From assembly GCA_024280895.1 (NCBI GenBank), contig JAJRPI010000048.1, positions 1-60,259 on the forward strand: a DNA stretch of 60,259 bases. Reading direction: 5' to 3'. The position numbers were made by a program, and so were the translations under genes. Source of the DNA: Alphaproteobacteria bacterium. Lineage in GTDB: Bacteria; Pseudomonadota; Alphaproteobacteria; Rhizobiales; JAKIUO01. The notes under the pieces are model-generated. The model was not told the origin of the DNA. It worked only from the letters and a program-made list of their open reading frames with translations, and made no database searches. Shown in pieces: positions 8,171 to 17,173 of this stretch. Each line of letters begins with the position of its first letter. The stretch's first letter is position 1.

Positions 8171-8569
8171 ATGTTCGAGGTTTCTCAGCTACAGCCCACT
8201 CACGACAAACCAAAAACAGGTCGGGGGAGCCGCACTGTTCGTCCGGTGAAAGTGCCTGAGCCGCCAAAATGCAAAACCAGCTGGAAAACCAGTTGCACAC
8301 GCAAACCCGTAAAAGAGTGTCGGCATAAAACTACCGTATCTTGTAAGCCGATGACCAGGAAACAGTGCAAAAAAACCACAAGCATCAAATGTAAAAATGT
8401 TGCAAAGCGCTCTTGTACCAACAAGCGCACAATGAGCTGCAAAAGAAAACTGGTGCGGGTTTGCAGGAAGGTGCGTGGAAAACAGATCTGTAAAACAATC
8501 TCGAAAATGCAGTGCAAACCAAAGTTTGTAAAGGTTTGTAAAACTAAAATGAATAGATTTTGCAAGTAG
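8171..8569 (+). CDS. Lys/Cys-rich protein with thirteen cysteines in an eight-residue repeat
   Basis: A 132-residue, very basic protein read from the ATG at 8171; an upstream ATG at 8069 in the same frame adds residues with no recognisable content. After a short N-terminal part ending VKVPEPPK, cysteines occur at residues 34, 42, 50, 58, 66, 74, 82, 90, 98, 107, 115, 123 and 131, that is every eighth residue with one nine-residue step. Most residues between them are Lys, Arg, Thr, Ser and Val, as in CKNVAKRSC and CKPKFVKVC. I know no bacterial family with this exact pattern. No signal peptide is seen at either start, so export is uncertain; the original 5' end may have been lost. Possible roles are metal or polyanion binding or a disulfide-linked structural protein; none is shown. 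Confidence 0.55.
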   Translation: MFEVSQLQPTHDKPKTGRGSRTVRPVKVPEPPKCKTSWKTSCTRKPVKECRHKTTVSCKPMTRKQCKKTTSIKCKNVAKRSCTNKRTMSCKRKLVRVCRKVRGKQICKTISKMQCKPKFVKVCKTKMNRFCK

Positions 8570-8726
8570 GGCCGGTCTAAGCGTATCAGCAGCGAAATCA
8601 CGTGTTCAACGTGGGCGCAAGATGCTTAAAGATGCGGTTCTCGACTATTATAATGTCGAATATGATAATCTTGGTAACGTGACAACGGTAGAGGCAAGTC
8701 ATTCGTGTAAAAAGGGATGCTGCTAA
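8568..8726 (+). pseudogene. 3' fragment of an ECF sigma factor (SigZ-like)
   Basis: About 50 codons in a frame different from the Cys-rich gene read AGLSVSAAKSRVQRGRKMLK and then DAVLDYYNVEYDNLGNV, ending SCKKGCC and a stop. This is the region-4 helix-turn-helix and C-terminal tail of an ECF sigma factor of the SigZ type. Regions 2 and the start of 4 are absent: an in-frame stop lies at 8550-8552. The fragment begins exactly where the Cys-rich frame ends, which suggests a recombination junction. Confidence 0.65.
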
Positions 8727-9159
8727 GTTAAGTTCATGCCCATCAGTAGGTTAAATAGCATTGTGAGGATATTTACTGAAGGCAGCTTTGGGTCAAAAGT
8801 GATGGTCAGCGCGGTCTTCCTGACATGCCCGCTCCACCCTCAGCAGCAGAAACACACTGTGGCCGACTACAACGGAGAAAAAGTGCCAGAAGTGGATCTG
8901 GTACTACGCTCCACTAGCAAGCTCGTTCCATAGATCGAGGCCTATCTATTCGCGCTCTGCGACGTGGGACATAGGCTCATTGGAGCGATTGCATTTGCAA
9001 TCTGTCTTTTGCTGGCTGCAATAGTTGATTTATGTGAAATTACCCCTAATATTATAGTCACTCGATTGCAAAGACGTCCCGAAAATTGGCTGAAAGAGCT
9101 CGCTCAACGTCGTGCGGTTAACGTTCTCATTCAATGGTTTTTATTCGTACTGGAATAAT
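8727..9159. other. 433-base stretch without a supportable gene
   Basis: Contains open frames of about 65 codons, one with a hydrophobic run near 8970-9030, but no ribosome site, known domain or clear start. It is taken as decayed or intergenic sequence. Confidence 0.4.
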
Positions 9160-10176
9160 ATGGATCCCTTAACTCAGGGCGTGTTAGGCGCTGCTTTACC
9201 GCAATCAACACGGACAAATTGGATTGGCGTCAACAAGTATCACGTTGCCCTCGCTGGCGCCTTAGGGATGCTCGGCGGAATGGCTGCGGACTTGGACGTG
9301 CTGATCTACTCGAATACTGATCCGCTTTTTTTTCTTACCTATCACCGGCAATTTACTCATTCGCTCGCCTTTATTCCGTTTGGCGGGTTTCTGGTGGCAC
9401 TGATCGTCCAAGGGCTTTTAAGGCAACGATGGCACCTACCGTTCTGGCAGACCGTCCTTTTATGTTCACTGGGTTACGCCACGCACGCACTACTGGACGC
9501 CTCCACATCATATGGCACGATGTTGCTGTGGCCGTTCGTTGAGACACGCTATTCCTGGAGTATAATTTCGATTATAGATCCAGTTGTTACGTTGCCTTTA
9601 GTTCTCTTCGTTGTAACGGCAGCTGTGCGCGATGCCCCTCGTTTTGCCCGTATTGGCCTCGCCTGGGCACTGTTATATTTGGGCGTAGGGTGGTTTCAAC
9701 ATCAAGGTGCGCGTGCAATGGCAGAGCATTTGGCATCCATGCGTGGCCATGTTCCCCACCGTTTCGAGATTAAACCAAGCTTTGGCAATATACTTGTCTG
9801 GAAGAGCGTCTATGAAACCGAACACAAGTTCTTTATCGATGCGTATCGTGTCGGAATTTCACCCAAAACCTATGAAGGTACATCTATACCCAAACTAAAT
9901 CTCAAGCATGACTTCCCATGGCTCTTACCGGATTCGCAACAGGCAAGGGATATTAAGCGGTTTGACAATTTTAGTGATCACTTTTCTGCAGTAGATCCTT
10001 CAAATCCCAATCGAATAATTGATGTACGCTATTCCTTCGTTCCCAACGAAATCAATGCACTATTTTCAATCGAATTAGTCCCCGGCGCCCCCCTTGCAAA
10101 TCATGCTCAATTCCAAACTCATCGCAAACAGGCACGCCAAAAATTTGGCCGACTCTGGCAGATGGTGATCGAATAG
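9160..10176 (+). CDS. YdjM-like inner-membrane protein (putative metal-dependent hydrolase, DUF457-type)
   Basis: A 338-residue membrane protein read from the ATG at 9160. It starts MDPLTQGVLGAALPQS, the family hallmark, followed by GGMAADLDVLIY and YHRQFTHSLAFIPFGG, which supply the conserved Asp and His residues of the presumed metal site, and GYATHALLDASTSYGTMLLWP. Five or so membrane segments occupy the first 200 residues; the C-terminal 140 residues are soluble. In Escherichia coli the family is linked to LexA control and membrane remodelling, but its reaction is unknown. It stands alone between a decayed patch and an inverted repeat. Confidence 0.82.
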   Translation: MDPLTQGVLGAALPQSTRTNWIGVNKYHVALAGALGMLGGMAADLDVLIYSNTDPLFFLTYHRQFTHSLAFIPFGGFLVALIVQGLLRQRWHLPFWQTVLLCSLGYATHALLDASTSYGTMLLWPFVETRYSWSIISIIDPVVTLPLVLFVVTAAVRDAPRFARIGLAWALLYLGVGWFQHQGARAMAEHLASMRGHVPHRFEIKPSFGNILVWKSVYETEHKFFIDAYRVGISPKTYEGTSIPKLNLKHDFPWLLPDSQQARDIKRFDNFSDHFSAVDPSNPNRIIDVRYSFVPNEINALFSIELVPGAPLANHAQFQTHRKQARQKFGRLWQMVIE

Positions 10177-10226
10177 TTATGGGGGGCGCCAACCCGCCCT
10201 GGAGACATCGGCCTCGTCCCTAATTG

Positions 10227-10251
10227 GTCAGCTAATCCCTCATTAGCTGAC
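10227..10251. repeat. Perfect 10-bp inverted repeat after the YdjM-like gene
   Basis: GTCAGCTAAT at 10227-10236 and ATTAGCTGAC at 10242-10251 pair perfectly over a five-base loop. There is no T-run on either side, so it is not a standard terminator; it may stop transcription between convergent genes or be a binding site. Confidence 0.6.
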
Positions 10252-10315
10252 GGCGATCCATATCAACCTCGACGATGATTAAGTGCCAATAGCTGACTTG
10301 GATGATCGCTGTTTT

Positions 10316-11068
10316 TCACTCCTCAAACGTCAGGATTTTATTTTGTTTTCCCACCAAGTTGGCTTGAAATTTAGAAACATCGTTTTCCATGTATCGCCAA
10401 CCACATTCATCCACGCCTGAGCGAAGTAGGAATTCTAGGTTAAAGGGCATCCGCTGTTTACTCTCATTATCATAAACCGCGCGGTTTATGAGCATTGGCA
10501 TCTTACTTATACCATCGAACAGAAAGCCCGGCGCAAACAACGCTGCCCGATACTCCTGCTGATATTCGAAACTCGATTGCTTCACATACACTTCTCGCCG
10601 ATGGCTGTCCTCGATAGACGCAGGATGATTGTCTATGTCGTAGTATTCAACAGTGTCGTGACTGAAAAAGCGTTGGCCGCCATCTGCGACACCTGTGACC
10701 GTCTCATTCAAAACCATCCCGAAGGTTTCGAAATAATCAGTCTCAAGCTCCACTGCAAACGAACAATCACCAATCACCGCTTCAGTTTTTGCCGTGCTCA
10801 TGCAGAAGACAAAATATTGCTGAAGGAGCTCGTCAGGGAGACTGGTGCTCTCGCATTGGAAATCAATCCCTTCTAAACTTGCAGTAGGAAGCTTATCGAT
10901 AAAACCCTTTATTCCATCATCCGTAAAACTTACCGATCCTTCGGTGCCGTCTGACCGCCCCGTATCTTCTTCAAGTTTGATATATTTGAGCAACTCATAA
11001 AATCGGAACACGCCCTCTGAGACCTGTTTCGCAATCTCTAATGTTGGAACAAATTTATACAGCTGCAT
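10316..11068 (-). CDS. Uncharacterised accessory protein
   Basis: A 250-residue soluble protein without signal peptide or membrane segment. Its N-terminal third (FRFYELLKYIKLEEDTGRSD followed by GTEGS) resembles a group of scattered hypothetical proteins, some related to DUF2971, that occur sporadically in accessory DNA; I cannot assign a function. A GAGG lies upstream of the ATG. Its acidic, aromatic-rich composition differs from the flanking backbone genes, and it lies between the YdjM-like gene and the PEP carboxykinase terminator, an insertion-prone spot. A defence or phage-related role is possible but not supported by any motif. Confidence 0.6.
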   Translation of the reverse strand: MQLYKFVPTLEIAKQVSEGVFRFYELLKYIKLEEDTGRSDGTEGSVSFTDDGIKGFIDKLPTASLEGIDFQCESTSLPDELLQQYFVFCMSTAKTEAVIGDCSFAVELETDYFETFGMVLNETVTGVADGGQRFFSHDTVEYYDIDNHPASIEDSHRREVYVKQSSFEYQQEYRAALFAPGFLFDGISKMPMLINRAVYDNESKQRMPFNLEFLLRSGVDECGWRYMENDVSKFQANLVGKQNKILTFEE

Positions 11069-11187
11069 GGCGTATTCAAAGCCTCTTTCGTTCGCCGTTC
11101 TACTTCCAGTTTATCCGCAAACCCGGCATTTCCATGCCAAATTACACCGGTACTATCTTACTTCTCTTACGTCCGTTAAGGGTCAAA

Positions 11188-11224
11188 AGCAGCACCCCCC
11201 TTTGGAGCCAAAAAGGGGGCTGCT
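11188..11224 (-). terminator. Hairpin terminator downstream of PEP carboxykinase
   Basis: On the minus strand AGCAGCCCCCTTTTT pairs across a short loop with AAAGGGGGGTGCTGCT and is followed by TTTTGA. It lies 40 bases after the stop codon of the carboxykinase gene. Confidence 0.7.
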
Positions 11225-11263
11225 CTTGAATGGATTGCGGTCGTCATAGCTATGACAACTGCC

Positions 11264-13123
11264 TTAAGCTGCATCTTTCGTGCGCCATATGGCAACAGAG
11301 TTTTCGAGGCGTTCACCCATAGCAACGCGCTGTGCTTCGATATCAGCGGGCAGATGATCTCCAAACTGCTCGAAATAGACCTTTAGGTCAGCTACTTCGG
11401 CAAGACCTGCGTCACGTGAAATCTCGGTGAGCTGCATGAACTGCTCGGGGGCAAAGTCCAGTCCGTTCCAATTGAAATCTTCGTAGCTCGGCACTAGGCC
11501 AAACGGGCTTTCACTCGCCCCCACTTTGCCATTGATGCGATCAACAACCCATTCCAGCACGCGCATATTTTGACCAAAGCCCGGCCACATGAATTTGCCG
11601 TTGTCGTCCTTACGAAACCAGTTAACGCGGAATATTTTCGGATTTTTGAGGCCCTGCTTTTCGCGGTTTTGCCCCATGTCGAGCCAATGCTGCCAATAGT
11701 CGCCCATATTATAGCCGATAAACGGCAACATGGCGAAGGGGTCGCGGCGGATGCCAGAAACACCAATAGCAGCGGCCGTTGCTTCAGATCCCATGGTGCA
11801 GGCCTGAAAGACGCCGTGATCCCAGTCAAAGCTTTCATAAACCAGCGGGAAAGTTTTCGATAAACGCCCCCCGAACAAGAAAGCGCTGATCGGCACGCCT
11901 TCAGGATCTTCCCAACGGGGATCAATCGAGGGGCACTGACCGGCTGGTGCGGTGAAACGCGAATTTGGATGCGCCGCTGGCTTATCGCTATCTGGCGTCC
12001 AGTCATCTCCCTTCCAGTCAATCAGGTGATCCGGCACGGGGCCGTCAATATCTTCCCACCACACATCCCCATCATCGGTGAGCGCTACATTGGTGAAAAT
12101 GCAGTTTTCTTTCATGCTCTCCATCGCCATGGGGTTACTGTCATAGCTGGTGCCAGGGGCCACACCAAAAAAACCATATTCAGGATTGATGGCGCGCAAG
12201 GTGCCGTCTGTATGTGGCTTGATCCAGGCAATATCATCGCCGACGGTGAAGGTTTTCCAGTCTTTCAATCCTTCGGGGGGCAGCACCATCGCAAGGTTGG
12301 TCTTGCCGCACGCACTGGGGAACGCGGCGGCAATATAGGTGTCTTCGCCAGCAGGATTTTTAAGCCCCAGAATAAGCATATGCTCCGCCAGCCAGCCTTC
12401 TTCGCGGGCCATATTGGAGGCGATGCGCAGGGCCAGACATTTTTTACCAAGCAAGGCATTGCCGCCATAACCAGATCCATAGGACCATATCTCACGGGTC
12501 TCGGGAAAGTGGGTGATGTATTTATCATCGATCTGCGCTTCGCACGGCCAGGGAACATCTTCTTGACCAGGCTCCAGCGGAGCACCAACAGAATGCAGGC
12601 ATTTGATAAATTCTCCATCGCCCAGAGTGTCCAGCACTTTCTGGCTGACACGGGTCATGATGTGCTGATTGGTGACCACATAGGCGCTGTCGGTAATTTC
12701 AATGCCGATCTGCGCAATAGGAGAGCCGATGGGACCCATCGAAAACGGGATCACATACATGGTGCGCCCCTTCATGCAGCCCTCATAACTCTTGCGCATT
12801 TCCGCTTTCATTTGCGCGGGAGCCATCCAGTTATTGGTCGGGCCGGCATCGGCCTCTTTTTCATGACACATGAAGGTGCGGTTCTCGACGCGCGCCACAT
12901 CAGAGGGGTGCGAACGGGCAAGATAGGAATTGGGGCGCTTTTCTTCATTCAGCTTAATATAGACACCAGCCTCTACGAGTTCCGCAGCGAGGCGGTCATA
13001 TTCAGCTTTCGACCCGTCACACCAGACAATTGTGTCAGGCGTACACATTTTTGCGATCTCGTCGACCCAACTGATCAGTTCATTGTTGCTTGTGCGTGAA
13101 GCGCCATCGTGAGATAGTGTCAT
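11264..13123 (-). CDS. pckG: Phosphoenolpyruvate carboxykinase (GTP)
   Basis: A 619-residue enzyme of the GTP-dependent PEPCK family, which interconverts oxaloacetate and phosphoenolpyruvate in gluconeogenesis. Diagnostic parts are [20 protein letters not shown], the P-loop [13 protein letters not shown], the metal-binding VGDDIAW, and [21 protein letters not shown]. Length matches the GTP family (about 600 residues) rather than the ATP-dependent PckA (about 530). In many Hyphomicrobiales the ATP enzyme PckA sits in this place, divergent from chvI-chvG; here the unrelated GTP enzyme occupies a similar position. A good hairpin terminator follows. Confidence 0.95.
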   Translation of the reverse strand: MTLSHDGASRTSNNELISWVDEIAKMCTPDTIVWCDGSKAEYDRLAAELVEAGVYIKLNEEKRPNSYLARSHPSDVARVENRTFMCHEKEADAGPTNNWMAPAQMKAEMRKSYEGCMKGRTMYVIPFSMGPIGSPIAQIGIEITDSAYVVTNQHIMTRVSQKVLDTLGDGEFIKCLHSVGAPLEPGQEDVPWPCEAQIDDKYITHFPETREIWSYGSGYGGNALLGKKCLALRIASNMAREEGWLAEHMLILGLKNPAGEDTYIAAAFPSACGKTNLAMVLPPEGLKDWKTFTVGDDIAWIKPHTDGTLRAINPEYGFFGVAPGTSYDSNPMAMESMKENCIFTNVALTDDGDVWWEDIDGPVPDHLIDWKGDDWTPDSDKPAAHPNSRFTAPAGQCPSIDPRWEDPEGVPISAFLFGGRLSKTFPLVYESFDWDHGVFQACTMGSEATAAAIGVSGIRRDPFAMLPFIGYNMGDYWQHWLDMGQNREKQGLKNPKIFRVNWFRKDDNGKFMWPGFGQNMRVLEWVVDRINGKVGASESPFGLVPSYEDFNWNGLDFAPEQFMQLTEISRDAGLAEVADLKVYFEQFGDHLPADIEAQRVAMGERLENSVAIWRTKDAA

Positions 13124-13168
13124 TGTGGGGGATTTTCCCTTCGGTTTTTAAAGAAGATGTCGGACGAC

Positions 13169-13192
13169 ACATCCCTACGACCAACGGGATGT
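13169..13192. repeat. Inverted repeat in the region upstream of pckG
   Basis: ACATCCC at 13169-13175 and GGGATGT at 13186-13192 pair over ten bases, 46 bases before the pckG start and in the shared upstream region of the divergent secreted-protein gene. It could be an operator for either gene. Confidence 0.4.
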
Positions 13193-13313
13193 AGTTGACT
13201 TGACTATCCCCTAAATTGTATTCACTTGCAACTGCTAGAATTTGACTTATTTGGTTGTATTGAGAAATGATAACTGTGCGTAACGCACCCCTATACCAAA
13301 AAGGATTTATATC

Positions 13314-13709
13314 ATGAAAATGATAATGACCGCGCTGTTCGGTTTGGTTTTCATCTTGAGTACCACCCAGTCCTATGCCAAATCTCGCTCGCTTGCAGGA
13401 AGCTGGAAAGGCGGCGGTAGTTTTACCACGTCATCAGGTACCCGCGAAAAAACCAGATGTCGCGCCACGGTTCGCGCGCAAAAGTCTGGTCGATATAGCG
13501 TTTATGCCAGATGCTCGGTGGCCAGCGTTGGTCTTCTTGAACAATCAGGAACCGTTAGAAGCGTCGGCAAAAACCGTTATCGCGGTCGCTTCTCGAATAC
13601 TGAATATGACATTCATGGTTCCATCAATATCGTTGTCAAAGGCAATCGCCAATACATCACTTTGAGAAGCCCAAGCGGACGTGGAGATCTTGTCTTTCGT
13701 CGCCGCTAG
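13314..13709 (+). CDS. Small secreted basic protein, unknown function
   Basis: A 131-residue protein with a clear signal peptide: MKMIMTALFGLVFILSTTQS with likely cleavage after SYA. The mature part is basic and beta-rich (GSWKGGGSFTTSSGTREKTR, then YSVYARCSVASVGL and QYITLRSPSGRGDLVFRRR) with two cysteines that could form a disulfide. I do not recognise a named family, although similar short secreted proteins are common in Hyphomicrobiales. It is divergent from pckG and its stop codon shares bases with that of the HugZ-like gene on the other strand. Confidence 0.7.
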   Translation: MKMIMTALFGLVFILSTTQSYAKSRSLAGSWKGGGSFTTSSGTREKTRCRATVRAQKSGRYSVYARCSVASVGLLEQSGTVRSVGKNRYRGRFSNTEYDIHGSINIVVKGNRQYITLRSPSGRGDLVFRRR

Positions 13710-14479
13710 TTATTTCTTCTGGCTTTCTTGGCCAGCGCGACCAGTGTTTGATGAGCCTCATCGGAGGTTTCCACACGTGAGCTGAAATCGAGACGGCATC
13801 GCTCCTTGCGCATCATGAAGTCGCAGCCTTCAGGATCGATGCCGGTCAGCTGCCAGGGGCCATCGCGCTCTTGCAGCAGATTGACTGCAATATTGCGTAC
13901 CGCTTCCCCATGTTGCTCATTCATATGATTCAAGATGCTCGGCTCAGCTGCTTGCAGTTCTTGTATTTCCGCCTTCTTTAAACAAAGAATGTCTGCGCGG
14001 ACCGACAAGGCCGTGCCAAAGCCGCCCACAAAATGGGCGTCATCAACCAGCATTTCATAAAATGAAAAGTCGGCAAACTGTGCGTAGAATGCTTTGGGGT
14101 GCCGGGCCATGAAGCGCTGCTCTGCCTGCGTGCGCGCACATTTGACAATACGCCCGTTGACCGAGACCCGATCTTCGCTCAAGGGATTGGCATTATCGCC
14201 AGTGCCATCGAATAAAAGAGAGGCGCGCGGGTCTTTATCAAGGTTTTTGGTATGGCGCGAAATATCCGACATGAGCAGGATTGGCGTGACATCCATCAAG
14301 CAAGCTACCCCGGTAAGGGACAAAAATGGTCCCCCACTCTCCTGATCGATACTCGCCAACGCCACTTTATCGGCCAGACGCATGACCCTTCGCGCAATTG
14401 GTGCGACCTCACTGGGTGGGGGCATTGGCGGTCTTGAAGCAGGCTTCGAGCTATCTTTTTTTGTCATTGTGGGGATCAT
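13706..14479 (-). CDS. HugZ-like pyridoxamine-5'-phosphate-oxidase-fold protein
   Basis: A 257-residue protein with an N-terminal split-barrel flavin/heme-binding domain (ARRVMRLADKVALASI, MSDISRHTKNLDKDPRASLL, ARTQAEQRFMARHPKAFYA) and a C-terminal DUF2470-like domain with ILNHMNEQHGEAVRNIA. The latter pattern is typical of HugZ/HutZ-type heme-utilisation proteins and related oxidoreductases. A second ATG at 14467 is equally plausible as start. Such a gene next to chvI is familiar in Hyphomicrobiales. The CTAG tetranucleotide at 13706-13709 gives the stop codons of both convergent genes. Confidence 0.82.
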   Translation of the reverse strand: MIPTMTKKDSSKPASRPPMPPPSEVAPIARRVMRLADKVALASIDQESGGPFLSLTGVACLMDVTPILLMSDISRHTKNLDKDPRASLLFDGTGDNANPLSEDRVSVNGRIVKCARTQAEQRFMARHPKAFYAQFADFSFYEMLVDDAHFVGGFGTALSVRADILCLKKAEIQELQAAEPSILNHMNEQHGEAVRNIAVNLLQERDGPWQLTGIDPEGCDFMMRKERCRLDFSSRVETSDEAHQTLVALAKKARRNN

Positions 14480-14600
14480 TTTCGTTCAGGTTTTGACTTA
14501 CTGACCAGAGACGCCTAAAAACAGTGTCATAACAAAGATGAAACACTCAGCGCCTCGCGACATGATAGCATGACATAGCGCTGATAAAAGGGTTGAAACT

Positions 14601-15302
14601 ATGGCTACCATCGCACTGGTTGATGATGACAAGAATATCATCGGTTCGTTAAGTGTACTGTTCGAAAACGAAGGCTACATTGTCAACACCTATCATGATG
14701 GTGTTTCTGCCCTTGAAGGCCTCAAGGAAAAACCGGTAGATATCGCCATATTTGATATCAAGATGCCGCGTATGGATGGCATGGAGCTCCTGCGCCGCAT
14801 GCGCCAGGACAGTGAAATTCCAGTCATTTTCCTGACCTCCAAGGATGATGAAATCGATGAATTGTTCGGCCTCAAAATGGGCGCTGACGATTATATCGCC
14901 AAGCCTTTTTCACAGCGCTTGTTGCTGGAGCGGGTCAAAACCATTCTGCGCCGCTCGCAAGCGCGTGCCACTCCCAAGGAAGAAAATGACAGCAGTGAAC
15001 AGCTTCTGGAACGCGGCAAACTGAAAATGGACCAGGAACGCCACACCTGTCATTGGGATGGCGGTGAAGTGACGCTAACGGTCACCGAATTCCTTATTCT
15101 GCAAGCACTGGCGCAACGTCCAGGCGTCGTCAAAAGCCGCGATGCCCTGATGGATGCCGCCTATGATGATCAAGTTTATGTCGATGACCGGACAATCGAT
15201 AGCCACATTAAAAGGCTACGTAAAAAATTCAAAGTCGTCGACGATGATTTCGATGTCATCGAAACTCTCTATGGCGTTGGATACCGCTTCAAGGAAAGTT
15301 GA
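14601..15302 (+). CDS. chvI: ChvI-type response regulator (OmpR family)
   Basis: A 233-residue regulator. The receiver domain begins [20 protein letters not shown], has the phosphoacceptor Asp in [17 protein letters not shown] and the conserved Lys in [16 protein letters not shown]. The C-terminal winged helix shows [20 protein letters not shown] and [17 protein letters not shown], ending [12 protein letters not shown]. It matches the ChvI/BatR/ExoR-controlled regulators that govern acid response, envelope and exopolysaccharide genes. It is followed five bases later by chvG, and is divergent from the HugZ-like gene. Confidence 0.93.
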   Translation: MATIALVDDDKNIIGSLSVLFENEGYIVNTYHDGVSALEGLKEKPVDIAIFDIKMPRMDGMELLRRMRQDSEIPVIFLTSKDDEIDELFGLKMGADDYIAKPFSQRLLLERVKTILRRSQARATPKEENDSSEQLLERGKLKMDQERHTCHWDGGEVTLTVTEFLILQALAQRPGVVKSRDALMDAAYDDQVYVDDRTIDSHIKRLRKKFKVVDDDFDVIETLYGVGYRFKES

Positions 15303-15307
15303 GAAAC

Positions 15308-17173
15308 ATGCCACGATCGCAATGGCTGAAAGAACAAATAGCCAAGGTCGGGGGCAAATTGACAGAACTTTCCCAGCGCGTTTCAATCCCGCTTAAAAAG
15401 ACCATCGCCAAACAGTGGACGGCCCTCAAACATTCGCGTGCAAGGGGCTTTATGCTGTTTGTGCGCAGACGCCTGTCCCCTTTCATTCGTCACTTCAAAA
15501 CCAACTATAAATTCAACAGCCTGACCCGGCGCATTCTTGTCTATAATGTGCTTGGACTGTTCACACTTGTGGGCGGTGTGCTGGTGCTTAACACCTATCG
15601 CGCTGGTTTGATTGAAGTGCGTGTCCAAAACCTGCTGACCCAGGGCAAGATCATCTCCGAGGCCATTGCCGCCTCCTCGACGATTGATACCGATCAGGTA
15701 ATTGTCGATCCCGAAGAACTGCTGGAGATGCAATCAGATCATGATGCCATTGGCAATATTGAGAGTTATGACAGTCTCGATTTTCCGATCAATCCCGAAC
15801 GCGCCGCACCGATCTTGCTGCGCTTGATAAAACCAACGGGAACGAGAGCACGCATCTACGACCGCGAAGGCAACAAGCTGCTGGATTCAGAAACGCTGGA
15901 TGCGCGCGGTCAGATCTCTCGTACACAGCTGCCCCTCGCAGGCGGCGCCCAAAAGGTCAATAATATCACGCGCATTACACGTTGGACGAAACGCAAATGG
16001 CGCGGCAATGTCCCCCTATATGTGGATATTGGCGACGCCAATGGCAAAGCCTATAACGAAGTTAGAAAAGCTCTTGGCGGGCGATCACATCACATGTCTC
16101 GCCTTAATGAGCGCTCTGAGCTGATCGTCTCGGTTGCTGTGCCCATTCAGCGCATGCGCGCTGTACTTGGCGTTTTGATGCTATCGACCAAGGGCGATGA
16201 TATCGATAAAATCGTTTATGATGAGGGGGTTGGCGTGCTGCGTGCCGGGCTTATTGCCGCTGCTGTCATGACGGCGCTATCTTTGTGGCTGTCCAATCAG
16301 ATCGGTGCACCCATGCGCAAACTGGCGGCCGCTGCACGGCGCGTACGCCACAGTGCCAAGGCCCGCGAGGAAATTCCCGATTTCACATGGCGCACAGACG
16401 AAATCGGCGAGCTGTCGCTGGCCCTTCGCAATATGACGGGAGCCCTTTACAGCCGCATTGAAGCCATCGAAACATTTGCCGCCGATGTCGCCCATGAGCT
16501 CAAAAATCCCCTGACCTCCTTGAAAAGTGCGGTGGAAACCTTGCCGCTCGTCCAAAAGGAAGAATTGCGCGAGCGATTGACGAAAATTATCTTGCATGAC
16601 GTCAAGCGACTGGACCGCTTGATCAGTGATATTTCTGACGCTTCGCGCCTTGATGCTGAACTGGCACGCGAAGAATATGAGCCTATGGACATCTCCACCC
16701 TGCTTGGTAATATCATCCCCGCCTTCAACGATATCCGCCGCGACAGCGATATTGATGTGAGCCTTGTTGTCAATAAGGTCTTTCGCTGTCCCGACGCATT
16801 TTTAATGAATGGTCACGAGATGCGCATAGGTCAGGTAATCAATAATCTGGTGGACAATGCCATTTCATTTTCACCCGACAAGGGAGCTGTGAAAGTCACC
16901 ATGAGACGCTTGAAGGGCACCATTGAAATCCGCATTGAAGATGATGGACCCGGCATTCCTCCCGACAATTTGGAAAAAGTCTTCAAGCGCTTTTATACCG
17001 ACCGCCCTGACGAACATGGCTTTGGCAATAATTCAGGGCTTGGTCTCAATATATCCGAGCAGATCGTTCTCTCGCACAAGGGCAAAATCTGGGCCGAGAA
17101 CCGCTTGGTGAATGACGAGATCGCCGGTGCCCGCTTCATCATTCAATTGCCCGGGCTTGTGGCTTGTCGATAA
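15308..17173 (+). CDS. chvG: ChvG-type sensor histidine kinase
   Basis: A 621-residue inner-membrane kinase. The ATG at 15308 follows the chvI stop by five bases, with AAGGA in the end of chvI. After a cytoplasmic basic N-terminus come the first membrane segment (NVLGLFTLVGGVLVLNTYRA), a periplasmic sensor domain of about 200 residues, a second membrane segment (LIAAAVMTALSLWLS), a HAMP linker, the dimerisation box AADVAHELKNPLTSLKSAVE with the phospho-His, and the ATPase with NLVDNAISFSP, EDDGPGIPPDN and NSGLGLNISEQIV. It phosphorylates ChvI. The usual downstream hprK and PTS genes of Hyphomicrobiales are absent; a small membrane protein overlaps its stop instead. Confidence 0.93.
   Translation: MPRSQWLKEQIAKVGGKLTELSQRVSIPLKKTIAKQWTALKHSRARGFMLFVRRRLSPFIRHFKTNYKFNSLTRRILVYNVLGLFTLVGGVLVLNTYRAGLIEVRVQNLLTQGKIISEAIAASSTIDTDQVIVDPEELLEMQSDHDAIGNIESYDSLDFPINPERAAPILLRLIKPTGTRARIYDREGNKLLDSETLDARGQISRTQLPLAGGAQKVNNITRITRWTKRKWRGNVPLYVDIGDANGKAYNEVRKALGGRSHHMSRLNERSELIVSVAVPIQRMRAVLGVLMLSTKGDDIDKIVYDEGVGVLRAGLIAAAVMTALSLWLSNQIGAPMRKLAAAARRVRHSAKAREEIPDFTWRTDEIGELSLALRNMTGALYSRIEAIETFAADVAHELKNPLTSLKSAVETLPLVQKEELRERLTKIILHDVKRLDRLISDISDASRLDAELAREEYEPMDISTLLGNIIPAFNDIRRDSDIDVSLVVNKVFRCPDAFLMNGHEMRIGQVINNLVDNAISFSPDKGAVKVTMRRLKGTIEIRIEDDGPGIPPDNLEKVFKRFYTDRPDEHGFGNNSGLGLNISEQIVLSHKGKIWAENRLVNDEIAGARFIIQLPGLVACR

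Noticed and set aside
8964-9158. 64-codon frame with a hydrophobic run upstream of the YdjM-like gene
   Set aside because: Weak start, short, no family; hydrophobic run alone is not enough.
11969-13099. 376-codon plus-strand open frame opposite pckG
   Set aside because: It is a shadow of the PEP carboxykinase gene on the other strand.
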